A DNA stretch of 64,000 nucleotides from Alnus glutinosa (GCF_958979055.1 NC_084899.1:3099001-3163000), one strand, 5' to 3'; counted from the first letter of the stretch, positions 36,455-48,823 are shown. A program made the numbers and translations. The notes: generated by a model not told the origin, from the sequence alone.

Positions 36455-37239
36455 AATCTAACATTTTTCTTTTTTCTTATAACTTTTTCTATTTCATTTC
36501 ACAAGTATTATAAATATTTGGTTATTCCAACCTTTGAATGAAGTGATTGAGCTCCCACGTCTTCTTTGTTTTTTGTTTTCTTTTTCTTTTCTTTTTCTAA
36601 TTTAAAAAGGTGGGAAGGGCAACCAGTGTAATTACTCATCTTGGACTTGACCATCGGGGTTCCCACCGGCTGTGGAATGTTCAATTTAAACCATATATAG
36701 TTACTGTCTTGGAATGCGAGTTTGTTACCACAGCCCTATCAAAATGCAAGTTGATAAATCTCCTTTTTAGTAGTATTTGGTTCGCGGACTACTACCGCAA
36801 GAGGCTTCGAGCGTACCCATTACCACTAAGAAGAAAAGAGGGGAGGAATTGAACCTTATCCCACGTCAAATCCAGTACATGCTCTCTCTTTCTATAAGTT
36901 CAGATCATAAGGGATTAAGCTTTTCTTAAGCCTTCTTATTGGGTCCATTTGAAAAGATAATGGATCAAACTTAATTTGCTTAAGCCTTCCTACAGTACCT
37001 TAGGAATTTGTAAACTTCCATAAACTAATGCTGCATCGATATCTGTACGTACACCATTATATTTGAAATGGTTAATTAAGATAACTACAGCTGCTATCGA
37101 AAAAGCCCTCATACAACATTCTATAAATCCCATAAGCTTTCTTTACTTAACTACACCTTTGAAATGGCCATGGAAGTCATCATTTTCTCTGAAACAATGT
37201 TGAAAACGTACGTTTCTGGTCGTGGTATATGGAAAAGCA

Positions 37240-38622
37240 TTAAACAGTGGATGTCAAACTTGCAGTATTCTTCAAAATATTCAAAACCTCTTTCATGGAC
37301 GGCCTGGTAGAAGGCAGAGTATCTGTAAAAATGTCAGATTCTGTGAAATTCAGCCTCTAGAATGAGGTGAGCTCCAACGTCAAATCCAATACCTGCTCTC
37401 TCTTTAGATATATCCTGATCTCAAGGAATGAAGCTACCAAACCTATAACCCAAGCACGCAATTTGGATGAAGGTTTGCTTGAATTTTGGAGTCTGAAATT
37501 TCAGTTGGGAATGTTTAGTGATGGGCTATTACCACAGAGGCGGATTGTTCAAGAAGCTGCTGCCATATGCACCATTTTCGAATTCATCTGGGATCCTCCC
37601 AGTGAAATTATCGGAGGAGAGATCAAGTGAAGTGAGCTACAGGAGGCCAAGTTGCGGTGGAATTTTGCCAGACGGTTTTCTGATAAGTCCAAATCAGTAA
37701 GGTGTGGTAAAGAACCAAATTCCTCTGGAATTTGTCCAGAGATTGCATTTCGGCTAAGGTTTAGAAGAGTCAGCGATTTCCATGATATAATATCCGATAA
37801 AAGAGAGCTTGAGAGTCGATTGTGATCAAGCAAAAGAGTTGTTAAACGTGGAAGAGCGGTAAGTAAGTTCTCGAGAAATTGAACCATCTAAGAGATTATT
37901 ACTGACGTCCAGAAACATCAAATTCCTCCAGGAAGATTGTGTTCTTCCGCCGGAATTTTACCTAAAAACCTGTTGTGACCGATTTTTAATCGAGAAAGAT
38001 TATGTGACAATCTCTCAGGAAGCTCACCCGTAAATGAATTGTTGCTTAACAATAAGCTGCCCATATTCATTAATGTCCATAGGCCAATAGGAATATTCCC
38101 AGAAAACCTATTATTCTGAACATTAAGAAATATCAAATTATTGCAATTTCCAAGCGACTTGGGCAATTGACCACTGAGGTTGTTGTCAGAAGCTACCACT
38201 CCTACCAACTTTCCATTATCACCCAAGTGTTGTGGCAGCTGGCCAGTAAGCCTATAATTGAACGCGACCTAAAAAACTTCAAGCATAGAATACCGCCCAA
38301 GGTCTAGAGGTAGAGAACCTGATAAATTATTGTTAAATAGTTTAAGATTTATCAACTCCGAAAGACAACTTATGCTATCTAGAATTTTTCCAGATAATTG
38401 ATTCATAAATAAACTAAAACCCGACAATTTGGTGAGTTTTCCAAAATCAATGGGTATTGTCCCGGTCAAGTAATTCTTGGAGAGAGCAATAACATCTATG
38501 TTTGAAGCCTCAACCACCCCAAGAATCTCTTCGGACAATTTGTTTTTGTAAAGATACACTTTACTCAAATTCTTCGGCATAAGCAAACCGCTCGGAATTT
38601 TTCTGCTCAAATTGTAAAGATA
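37240..38622 (-). pseudogene. HSL3-like LRR receptor kinase pseudogene P2
   Basis: This is a truncated relative of copies A and B. From 38622 the minus strand follows the LRRs ([75 protein letters not shown]) and then frays into three reading frames separated by stops and indels (38620-38269, 38226-37918, 37887-37549). The membrane and juxtamembrane part is degraded. At about 37330 the juxtamembrane sequence (matching 43781 of copy B) is joined directly to the last 90 bp of exon 2, so the whole kinase core and the intron are deleted. The upstream break at 38622 removes the signal peptide, cap and first LRRs. The 3' flank (36890-37239) matches that of copy B. Confidence 0.85.
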
Positions 38623-38625
38623 CAC

Positions 38626-38930
38626 CACCAACCACTTCCTCACCGAACGCACCAGCGACGCCCACCCACGGCACCAGCTCGAAATCCGGCGACGCCCATT
38701 GACACAGGCCACGCCCACAGTCCAAAAAAGCACCGCCCACCACCAACCACTTCCGCACTGAATGCACCGGCGACGTCCACCCAGGGCACCAGCTCGAAAT
38801 CCGGCGACGCCCATCGAACGCCACCCATGCATCACCATCCGCATCGGCACAGGCCACACCCACAATCCAAAAATCAACCGGCCAAACGCCACCCACGGCA
38901 CCAGCTCAGAGTCTCACTGACATTACGTCG
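38626..38930. repeat. GC-rich direct repeat, unit about 117 bp
   Basis: It contains two main copies and a partial third. Landmarks are ggcaccagctcgaaatccgg, cgacgcccat and aggccac-cccacagtcc. It begins exactly where P2 loses homology, so it marks the breakpoint insert. Long minus-strand frames here (for example 38896-38561) come from the repeat fused to receptor remnants and are not credible genes. Confidence 0.65.
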
Positions 38931-39490
38931 TGTACCGGTAAGAAGAAGGTATGTATACATGTTTACATATCGGCTTGATTTGTGTTATGGTTTTTGTTTT
39001 GATTTTGGATTTGATTTTCTTTAAGGGATAGCTGAATTCTGGCATTCTGATTTTTTATGGCTGGTTGAAGTTTACCAAGCAGGTCTGTTTTTTATTTGTT
39101 TTTTGTTCTAGGTGTGCGGTTGGAATTGAGGAGTTTTCTGGGGATACTCGTTTGCTATTTTTGGTGGTTTTGGTTTCAGCTGGGAGCTTGGTTGAGTTTT
39201 GGTTTCTGCTTAGGCTTGTTTTTTGGAGTTGGCTTTCTTGCTGTGTTGGTTTTCGGGTCCAGGTGTGCTGCTGGTATGTGGTTCTTTTTGGAGCTGTTTT
39301 CTTTGTGTTGTATAGTTTTGTTGTTGTATAGGCATAAGTAGTTTTTCTTTTCTGTGTGCTTTGTTTTGAGAGATTTTTGTTATGGCTTTTGCCTTTGTAG
39401 CCTGATGGCTTGAGTTCCAGCTTGATTGATGGAGTTGTAATTCTTTGGTTGGTTGTTATAAAATTTTCATTCATCCAAAATAAAATAAAA
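38931..39490 (+). repeat. LINE-like 3' tail, plus strand
   Basis: A T/G-rich stretch ends with ttgattgatggagttgtaat, ggttgttataaaattttcat and tcatccaaaataaaataaaa, the style of plant LINE 3' ends. No reverse-transcriptase motif is visible. The open frames at 39065-39341 are low-complexity and hydrophobic and I reject them as genes. Confidence 0.45.
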
Positions 39491-39509
39491 ATCTGATTGC
39501 TTTTTTTTG

Positions 39510-39890
39510 ATGAATGAAATTTTTTTATAACAACATAAAGAATACAATATCTCTCTGGCAGAAACCTGCTCGAATTCCAGATGCAAAACATGTATCTTGT
39601 TACAACCAACACCCCTCCAAACAATCTATACAACCTATACAAATACAAATCTCAATCTTCTGAGATTAAAATTTTATATATCAACAAACTACAAACCCAA
39701 GTAACAAAAACAAACCAGCCAAAATACCACATGAATAAAAAACCTGCGGCCTTCTCATAGCACCCCCAACAGCAAAGACAGCTGCTCCACCAAATCTGCA
39801 AAGTTCCCAGCCTCCAAAAATTTCCTGCCAATCCTTCCAACGACCAACAACAAGTGGTCACACTCTGGAAAGAGTGGCATTACTAATCAT
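39510..39890 (-). repeat. LINE-like 3' tail, minus strand (tail-to-tail pair)
   Basis: The sequence gatgaatgaaatttttttat and aacaac at the left edge is the inverted form of the tail at about 39440-39475, so two related tails face each other. Upstream on the minus strand no coding domain survives. Confidence 0.45.
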
Positions 39891-41100
39891 GAAAAGGGTC
39901 AATTTCTTTTTGTTGGCCTGAATATGACTCCAATTTACCTCGGTGTTAACTTTTTTAAACAATGCAGAAATATTTTGAAGGCTTTGATCCCAATTGTAGA
40001 ACCTTATTTTAAGTTTCTATGACATGAAGAAACAAGTCTTAAAAACTTATTTTGCTGATTTATGTATATTTTCCTTTCTTGGAAATATATAGATCAAATT
40101 ATCTATTTAAACCAAATTTATTGGCTGCCATCTCTTTTTAATTAGTCTCAAGGCTCTCAACTCATGTCTTCATGTCTTATATTTTCTTGTAATTCCCTCA
40201 GCCATAACCATGCCCTTCTCCTAATGAGTCCAATAATGGTTTTGGTTTTTTGGTTGTGCATGAAAAGCCGTCCAATTCACCTTGTCATTTCAGCTAAGCT
40301 CCTTTTATGGTCATCATTCATTAGTGGGTGCCTTGGGTTTCTACCAAAAAGAAAAGAATATACAATCATAGGAAAAAGAGAAGAAAATGGGTAGGGGAAA
40401 AGAGATAAAGATAGAAATAGAATGAGAGATGATGGAAGAAATGACATTTCTGGACAAGCAGTAGTTGCTAGTTTTTTTTTTTTTTTTTTTTTTCGCAACA
40501 CTTGTGGTTGTTAGATGTGATTTTGTTTTGCTTCTTTGTTTGGTTTGTTGTATTTTATCTCTACTTGTTTGTAGCTGTCCAGTTTGATTTCCTTATGAAG
40601 ATTGTAATTTTTGGTTCTAGCATTTTATATTCTGAAGTATTTGTACAGGGTCACTTTGTAGACTAATTGTTGTGGTTCTATTTTGTGCACTTTGTAGACT
40701 GATTTGGATGGGCTGCAAGCTTTTTGATTTTATCTATCAAGGTCGCTTAGAAGGTTTGACGCTTATCTTGTTTTTTAAGTGCATGAGTGAGGCAACAATT
40801 GATTCTCACCCAACCAAAACAAAGCACCCGAAGGTGATGGAAGCCTTTGAAACTGTTGGCGATAAGATCATGGAAGCTGATGAAGAGAAGGATGCAAGAG
40901 GAGTTAGACAGAGCAGCAGCAGCGTGTGGAGATTTTGAAAATTTTAGGGCATTTTGGGAAAAGGGGAAGGCTTTCACGCGTGCAACAGTTTTTGTTTTTG
41001 ATTTTTTTTTAAAAAAATATATATAAAATATATTAAATTTAATGCCACGTAGGACGAGAGTCGGACGAGCGTCTGACTCTCGTCCTCCGGATAGACGAGC
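39891..41100. other. Intergenic DNA with one small palindrome
   Basis: No gene is recognised. A frame at 40672-40938 encodes a small acidic tail (MEAFETVGDKIMEADEEKD) without family resemblance. Positions 40472-40493 are a T-run. The arms ggacgagagtc (41052-41062) and gactctcgtcc (41075-41085) form a hairpin at the right end of this stretch, just before receptor-flank homology starts at about 41100. Confidence 0.45.
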
Positions 41101-41220
41101 TCCTCCTTTTGTTGGGTCCATTTGCAAAGATAATGGATCAAACTTTGCTTAAGCCTTCCTACACCTTAGGAATTTGTAAACGTCCATAAACTAATGCTGC
41201 ATCGATATCTGTATGTACAC

Positions 41221-42557
41221 GCAGCGGTGGAGTCAGAATTTTGATTTACAACAGGCAAGATTTAAAATTAAAAAAAATTGAACGAAAATTAATTAAAAAT
41301 ATAACTAACGAAATAAATAAACAATTCAATAAATTTTAATTATAGCTTAAAACATTTAAATGTAACTTGCAATTTATTTTGTCATGCCTAACGTTAATTT
41401 ATCTCATTGTCCTCAACAGGTTTTCATATTACATATTTGCTAAATCTACTGTGACACGAGTTCATTCAAAATTTGATTGAAACTTAATGAAATCTTTGTT
41501 ATTCTCCTCAAATAACTATAATTTTAAATTTCATTAATTCCTCTAAATATTGATCAATGATTAATCAAATGACAAAGGAAAATTTTAGAAGCTGTTTTTA
41601 AAAAAATTTTAATATGGCCTCACAATTTGATATTTTTCTCAAATCTATAAAGAGACAATATTTGTTTTAAATAAAAATTTCGGACATTTACGAAATTTTA
41701 CCCATTATTATTATTATATTATTTTCAGTATATTAAAAATACCTCTCATTTCATCTAAACCTTAAAAATAAAAGAAGAGAGAATGAGATAAAACACTAAC
41801 CCATATATATATACCCATTAGCCGTCATTCTTTTCCCCTCACCGTAGAAATTTTTCACAAGCTGCCTCTTCCTTTCACTGTGCGTACAAAGGTCGGTAGA
41901 CTGCAGGTATATTACCTTATTTACATTGCAATATAAATAAGGAAAAATATTCTTGCACAACTTGTGCACAACACAAGATACATGGAGTGTGACCCGTGTG
42001 AGTGAGACCCACCACATGGGTCCTACCCTATGTGTCTTGTGCTGTGCACAAGTATACCAATCACTTCTTTATAAATAATATATATTAGGTTCCCAACTCC
42101 CAAGTCATGCCAACATAAGCACTAAGGCTAAACGCAGCGTTTACTAAAAAAAAAAAACTAAACCCAGCTTTTTATCAACTAAAAGTCTAAAAGTATTGTT
42201 CGAAAAGTATTGCACGCTACACGTTTTGTTAAAAAAAAAAAAAGTTAATGAAACAGAGCCTTTTTTTCAAAAGCGTAAACACACCGTTTTGTTTGTCTCC
42301 TTCCTTAGAAGAGCTCAGACTAACCTAAAAGTTCCTGAAACTTGAGAAACCTGAAATGGTGAAAGCATAAAACACTAAATTTTGGTACTGCTAGCCTTGG
42401 AAATGCTTTGCCCGTATAACGTAGATGCCCTTTGATGAGTGGTTGAAGGTGGGCAACCAAAGTATTTGAAAAAAATCCACCGGGGTCAAAGAAAAATTTT
42501 AGGGATCGAGGGGGGGAGCGAGCGCTCCCTCTCTCGAACCCCTGCCTCCGCCCCTGC
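41221..42557. mobile_element. TIR DNA element, 1.34 kb, non-coding
   Basis: The left end gcagcggtggagtcag is an imperfect inverted match to the right end ctgcctccgcccctgc. The flanks carry gtacac (41215-41220) and gtaaca (42558-42563). The paralogous locus at about 37045 reads tgtacgtacaccattatatt with no insert, so this is an insertion. A second copy's right part is at 1-952. It contains a hairpin MITE (about 41953-42058) and no transposase. Confidence 0.65.
41953..42058. repeat. Hairpin MITE inside the TIR element
   Basis: This is the same family as 430-516. The arms acttgtgcacaacacaag and cttgtgctgtgcacaagt surround gtgacccgtgtgag and cacatgggtcctaccc. It is an almost perfect fold-back. 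Confidence 0.7.
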
Positions 42558-42761
42558 GTAACATACCATTATATTTGAAATGGTTATTAATTTTATTGAT
42601 ATGCTAGTTAAGATAACTACAGCGAAAAAGCCCTCATACATACAACATTCTACAAATCCCATAAGCTTCTTTACTTAACTCCACCTTCGAAATGTAAGTC
42701 ATCATTTTCTCTGAAACAATGTTGAAAACGTACGTTTCTGCTCGTGGTATTTGGAAAAGCA

Positions 42762-45700
42762 TCAAACAGTGGATGTCAAACTTGCAGTATTCTTCAAAAT
42801 ATTCAAAACCTCTTTCATGGAGGGCCTGGTAGAAGGCAGAGTACCTGTACAAATGATCCCAAGTTTGAAAACAAAGCACATTTCATCTAAGTAACGGGGT
42901 TCCTTCACCTCCTCATCCAAGGCATCAACTACAGGGCCCCCTTGTTGAAAGTACCGCCATGCCCATTCAGCAAGGGATGTGTGCTCATCACCATCAGTAG
43001 CTTTTCTTCCAGTTGCAAGCTCCAGAAGGATAACCCCAAAGCTGTAAACGTCAATCTTCTCACTGACTCGTGTCGTCTGAGCATACTCTGCAGTTCAAGT
43101 TAACAACAAAAACTAAAACTGAAATTCCTACCGAGGGAAAAGAAGAAAACTCGCGAATTTCGAACATCATGAATTGATGATCAAAGTGAATCTTAGAAAT
43201 TTCATGTCACGCACCTGGAGCTATATAGCCGAAAGAGCCAGCTACAGCTGACATTGTAGCAGATTCTCCATGCTTGATCAACATCTTGGCTAGACCAAAA
43301 TCTGCGATTTTTGCATTAAACTCAGAATCTAAAAGGATGTTGCTTGACTTCACATCTCGATGAACAATGGGTGGTGAGCAGTCATGGTGCATATAGGAGA
43401 GCCCCCGGGCAGCCCCAACTGCTATCTGAAACCTCTTAGGCCAATCTAGGACGACATACTGGACTGAACCTGAGATAGTTGATGCTCTACTACTCTTCCT
43501 ATGCAGCCATAGATCTAAGCTACGATTTTCCAAATACTCGTAGACAAGGAGTTTTGAATTATCACTAGAGATACAACAGAGCAGCTTCACTATGTTGGAA
43601 TGTCGAATTGAACTCAGTATTTTGACTTCTGCCAGAAATTCTTTTTCAAGCTTCTGTTCTAGCCTTTTCTTATTCCATATCTTCTTCACAGCGACAATTT
43701 CATCAGATGAATTAATAGCAACACGATATACCTTTCCCGATCCACCGCTACCAATCACATTATTATCTATCAGTCTAGACAAAATGTCAGATTCTGTGAA
43801 ATTCAGCCTCTGGAATGAGGTGAGCTCCCATGTCAAATCCAATACCTGCTCTCTCTTTCGATATATCCTGATCACAAGGAATGAAGCTACCAAACCTAGT
43901 AAAGCTGCTGGTAAAACTATAATCCAAGCAAGTAATTTGGATGAAATTTTGCTTGAATTTTGGGGTTTGGAATTGCATTTGGCAATGTTAAGTGACGGCC
44001 TATTAGCACAGAGACGAGGATTGTTCAAGAAGCTGCTGGCATATGCATCATTTTCGAATTCACTTGGAATCCTCCCAGTCAAATGATTCGAAGAGAGATT
44101 GAGTGAAGTGAGCTTCAGGAGGCCAAGTTCTCTTGGAATTTCACCAAACAGTTGGTTTTCTGAGAGGTCCAAAACAGTAAGTCCTGGTAAAGAACCAAAT
44201 GCCTCTGGAATTTGTCCAGAGATTGCATTTCGGCTAAGGTTTAGCATACTTAGCGATTTCCATGATAAAAAATCTGGTGGAAGGGAGCCTGAGAGTCGAT
44301 TGTGATCAAGCAAAAGAGTTGTTAAACGTGGAAGAGCGGTTAGTTCTCGAGGAATTGAACCATTTAAGAGATTATTACTGGCGTCCAGAAACACCAAATT
44401 CCTCCAGAAAGAAACTCCCGCCAGAATTTTACCCGAAAACCTATTGTGACTAATTTCTAATCGAGAAAGATTGCGTGACAATCTTTCAGGAAGCTCACCC
44501 GTAAACAAATTGTTGCTTAACAGCAAGCTGTCCATATTCAATAATGTCCATAGGCCACTAGGAATATTCCCGAAAAACCTATTATTCTTAACATCAAGAA
44601 ATATCAAATTATTGCAATTTTCAAGCGACTTGGGCAGTTGACCACTGAGGTTGTTGTCGGAAGCTACCACTCGTACCAACCTTCCATTATCACCCAAGTG
44701 TTGTGGTAGCTGGCCAGTAAGCCTATAATTGGACGCCACCTGAAAAACTTCAAGCATAGAGTACCGCCCCAGGTCCGGAGGTAGAGTACCTGATAAATTA
44801 TTGTTGAACAGTTTAAGATTTATCAGTCCTGGAAGACGACCTATGCTATCTGGAATTTTTTCAGATAATTGATTTTTAAATAAACTCAAACCCGACAATT
44901 TGGTGAGTCTTCCGAAATCATCAGGTATTGTCCCGATCAAGTAATTCTCGGAGAGATCAATAACATCTATGTTTGAAGCCTCAACCACCCGAGGAATCTC
45001 CCCAGACAATTTATTTTTGTAAAGAAACACTTTACTCAAATTCTTCGGCATAAACAAACCACTCGGGATTTTCCCGCTCAGATTGTTCCTCGACAAATCC
45101 AAATTCTCCAGTGCCGCCATTTCTCCAATTGTGTTTGGGATTTCTCCTACCAAATTTGAGCCTGCCACCCAAAGATACTTCAGTTTCTTCAGTCTTGTGA
45201 ACTCCGAAGGCAACGTTGTTGTGATCCTCGTCATCCAGGCCAATTCTAGTTGTTCGAGATTGGACAAGTTGCCAATTTCTGGCGGGAAAGAACCGTTAAA
45301 TGGAACCTGGAAGAGCTGAAGTGATCTCAACTCTGTTAGTTGCCCGATGGATGCTGGGATGTTTCCGGAGAAGATGTTGGCTCCAAGGTTGAGCAGACGA
45401 AGCTGAGCCATGCGGTGAATGTCATCAGGGACTGTGCCGGCGAAGTAGTTCTGCGACAGGTCGAGGTATTGGAGATTGGAGCAGTTGTAGAGAGGTCGTG
45501 GGAACTCATTTGAGGTCATATAGTTGTATGAAAGGTCAAGGGTTGTGAGGTTGTTGAGGTCACAGATGAAGGGTGGGACTGTTCCGTTGATTCTCATGTT
45601 TTGGAGGGATAGTCCTGTGACTGATGAGCCATCGGTACTGCAGGTGATCTCTGGCCAGATACAGTGGGAGGAGTTTGATGAGGTACTCCATCGGCTGAGA

Positions 45701-45852
45701 GACTGTGGGTTTTTCCAGTGTTGCTTCAGTTTCAGTAGGACTGCTTGCTCTTGATCATTGAGTTGATGAGGGTTTGCGTGGCTCAAGAAGAGCAGGTGGA
45801 GGAGGATGGTGTAGAAAGAAAATTGGATGAATTTTAGGATTGTTTTCGTCAT
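42762..45852 (-). CDS. HSL3-like LRR receptor kinase, copy B (intact)
   Basis: This is a membrane receptor kinase of LRR subfamily XI, closest in memory to Arabidopsis HSL3. Exons are 45852-43215 and 43087-42762. The 127-bp GT-AG intron splits the Glu codon of APEYA, as in copy A. The spliced product is 987 aa. It has a signal peptide (MTKTILKFIQFSFYTILLHLLFL), a cap with CIWPEITC, about 20 LRRs, a cysteine pair (LCAN to IAKC), a membrane helix ([22 protein letters not shown]) and a kinase with GSGGSG, Lys723 in VAVKK, HRDVKSSN (Asp833), DFG and [11 protein letters not shown]. The C-terminus ends LKNTASLTSTV, shorter than copy A and different from it. Two upstream in-frame ATGs exist: 45936 lies above the TATA box and 45897 too close to it, so 45852 is chosen. 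P1 and P2 are its nearest relatives. All key kinase residues are present, so activity is expected. The ligand is unknown. Confidence 0.93.
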
Positions 45853-45910
45853 TTGGAGGTTGAGCTTTAGTTCTTGTTTTAACTCTGATCTCAACATTGC
45901 CCAAAGGAGC

Positions 45911-45918
45911 CATTTATA
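45911..45918 (-). promoter_or_regulatory. TATA box of receptor copy B
   Basis: TATAAATG on the minus strand lies 59 bp upstream of the chosen ATG (45852). The longer open frame from 45936 would start upstream of this box and is therefore unlikely to be translated. Confidence 0.5.
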
Positions 45919-46229
45919 AATTGAAGTAATAGTCAAGTCAACGGGACACTTAATTATTATATTAGGTACTAAAATATGGACTATAATGTGATATTACAAG
46001 TGACTAGCTAGATTTGAGTCTTATTCTTGGCGGTATAATGTGAAAGTGAAGTCAATTAATTTTTTGTTGTGTTAAATCCTTTATGTCGTGGCTTTCAAGT
46101 TTTTTTTTGCAGTTACAGTAAACATGCGTTTTTTTAAACAACTCATTTACTGAACTGTCTATTTTATTATTTTTTTTTTTGACATGTCCACACAAGATGG
46201 AGAGGAGGGATTCAAACTAGTCATGACCT

Positions 46230-48811
46230 CCGCTTCATGAAACGTGGTCCGCTTCAACTACCCATTTCTTAGATTGTGTGCCAAAAAATTATTGGGCCGG
46301 GTCATTTTTGGCCTTTTCTCAAATGTTAGGTTTTATTTTGCACTGAAATATTTATACATAGGTCTTTGTTGGGATTTCCTTTATTTTATTAATGAAATTT
46401 CACTTGCCCAAGGCCACCCTTGTGTGGCGCCACACATATAGTTTGCTCAACAACAAAAGAGCCAGGCTAAACGTTTACCCGAGGGAAAACTATATACATT
46501 TATCCCTGAACTTACACTTTAATTACAACGTTATCCTCAAACTTTAAAAAGTTGTAATTAATTTCTCAAATTATTAGCCCCCTTAGCGCTGTCATTATAA
46601 TTTTTTGTTAACTTGGATTGCAAACACATTAAATGTCTATTATACCCTTTATAAAATGTGTGAAAATGATGCCCTTGAATTAAAATAAAATAAAAAATTC
46701 TACAAAGACCAAACCATAGCCATCCGCAGTGGGTCCCCTCTTCCCTAATGATTGAGTCTCTGTATATACCATGGTGACCTACGGCCGACGTGAGTCTCCA
46801 CTCCATAAGTACCCAACGACTTGGTCTCCTCCATGGATACCCAAAGGCCACAGCCGGCCATGGGTCTCCTGGCGACCACATTTTTCTAAACTAAATTCTT
46901 AAAAAAGGTGTATTATTGTTATTTTATGTCACGTGTATATCAAATGACCAATTTTCCATATAACTTAACCAAAAATCTTAATGATGGAGGGTTAAATAAA
47001 ATAGGCTAATAGTTTGAAGGGCCAATTATAACTTTTTAAAATTTAAGAGAGTTTGCAATTTAGGTACGTATAAAGTAGCATGAGAAAATGGGGAAGATAT
47101 CATTTTTTTTTTTTTTTTAAGTACATCAACAAAGGAATTATAATAAAGAAGAATAAAAGGGCTAAGAAACCCAACAAAAAGTTACAAAATAACTTCATCA
47201 GTGCAAGTAAATAAAAAATAAAAGATAATGCATTAAATAAATGACGCAGCCCTAAAAATTCTTAACACGAATACCAAAAAAATTGGCCGTCAATTAAAGC
47301 GGTTTGACAAGACGCACCAAAAATGGCACAACCTAAAGGCACAAGAAATAAAAAAACAACTGTAACAATACACCCGAAGGAGAATCACCACAGCAGATAA
47401 AACACTGATGAAAGTTAAATTGGAGACAACAAGAGGAAAACAAAAAGAAATACAGAAATTTAAGAACAATAATATTACAAGAAGGAGCCCAGAAAACACA
47501 GATGGCATTGAACATTGATGGAAGAGGCATTCCTTTTTTTTCTTTTTTTCTTTTTCTTTTTTTCTCATGAGAAACGAAAGATTCCTTGTGATAGAAGACT
47601 AAGACGCCTTCGAGGAAACATGGAAGTTGGAAAAAAACAGGTGGAAGACTTGGACGTACGCACTTTCAATGGTAAGCGTTTGTTTAACGTACACACATTT
47701 TGCAGTAAATTTCCACAACGAGAATCTTCTTTTTCCGATCAATTTCCACAACGAATCGGCATATCATTTCTCAAAGAGAATTAATTGCTGATAGTGACTT
47801 CGACGGTCACTAAGGGAATATATAGTTTTTTGTTTTGGTCCTCGTATCCCACGTTCCTAAAACGTTTTATGCTTTCTCGTCCTGGTGAATTCAATCCTAA
47901 CAATTTTGGAATCTCATTGTTGCCTGCCATGATGTCTGACTATGGCAAAAAAACTAGTCGTCATGAAAGCAAAGCAAGGGCACTCAAGAAATCATGAGAC
48001 CAATTGCCTCACATATTATGTAGAACGAGCTCAATAATATGTTGAGTAACGATGTATTTGCAGACGCGGATGCGGTTATTTACAAAATTACAATATCCAG
48101 TAATCGTACCTGCGTTACTTTTTTAACAATCCGCATCCACTCTGTTATTATTCGATTTTCACAAATAGGTAATAAATCTATTTTAAAAGCTTTTAAAAAT
48201 AATTTTGACCAATTTTAATTTTTTGGGTTTGTTTTGAAAATATAATGCAATACAAAAAATATGTAGAATCGAGAAAAAAAAGAAAAGAAAAAAAAAAGAT
48301 GGTGAATACGACCTCAAAATATTCAAAGTAATCAATGCTCACAAGAAACACTCTTATGTTTTTTTATCTCATGATTCAATGAGCATAACAAACAAGCCAG
48401 CAAACATTAAAAAAACATAAATTATAAATCCAAAACACAGACACACACATATATATATAAGGTGCATTCACGTACCTAAAATCGTTATTCGCATCTGCAC
48501 ATGCGAATGGTATTTTTTGCTAACCGCATTCAAATGCGTAGATAACAAATACAAATAGTTAATATTTGCCTGCATATACACTCCTAATTTTGAGCATTCT
48601 AAAATTATTTTAACTAAACATAATTGCCTAAGGAAAAGGGTGTTAGCGCAAAAGATTATAAAGCAAATAATGTATCTCTCCATTTCTTGATTTCGATCTT
48701 TATTTCACGTTAAGCAATGATTGCATTGAATAGGCTCCTTTCTATTTCATTTGGACAATTTTGCCCCCTAAAATAAAGGACTATGGCTAGTTGAACATAA
48801 AATTAAAGAAA
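46230..48811. other. 5' flank of copy B, paralogous to 7108-10260
   Basis: This is colinear with the flank of P1, with scattered indels, ending exactly at 48811 where the retroelement begins. It includes a copy of the AT-rich element family (about 46480-47075). Open frames (for example 47290-47568, 47515-47784) are not conserved in frame in the P1 flank, so no gene is called. Confidence 0.7.
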
Positions 48812-48823
48812 TCCCCCTAAAAC

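Noticed and set aside
38269..38901. 210-codon minus-strand frame joining a Gly/Trp-rich part to LRRs
   Set aside because: It is a chance read-through from the GC-rich breakpoint repeat into receptor pseudogene P2.
39065..39341. Hydrophobic 81-88 codon frames
   Set aside because: T/G-rich sequence of a LINE-like tail explains the leucine, valine and phenylalanine bias. No homology is apparent.
42634..42879. 81-codon minus-strand frame at the end of copy B
   Set aside because: It is a shifted frame of exon 2. The correct frame (LGIICTGTLPSTRPSMKEV) continues the kinase.
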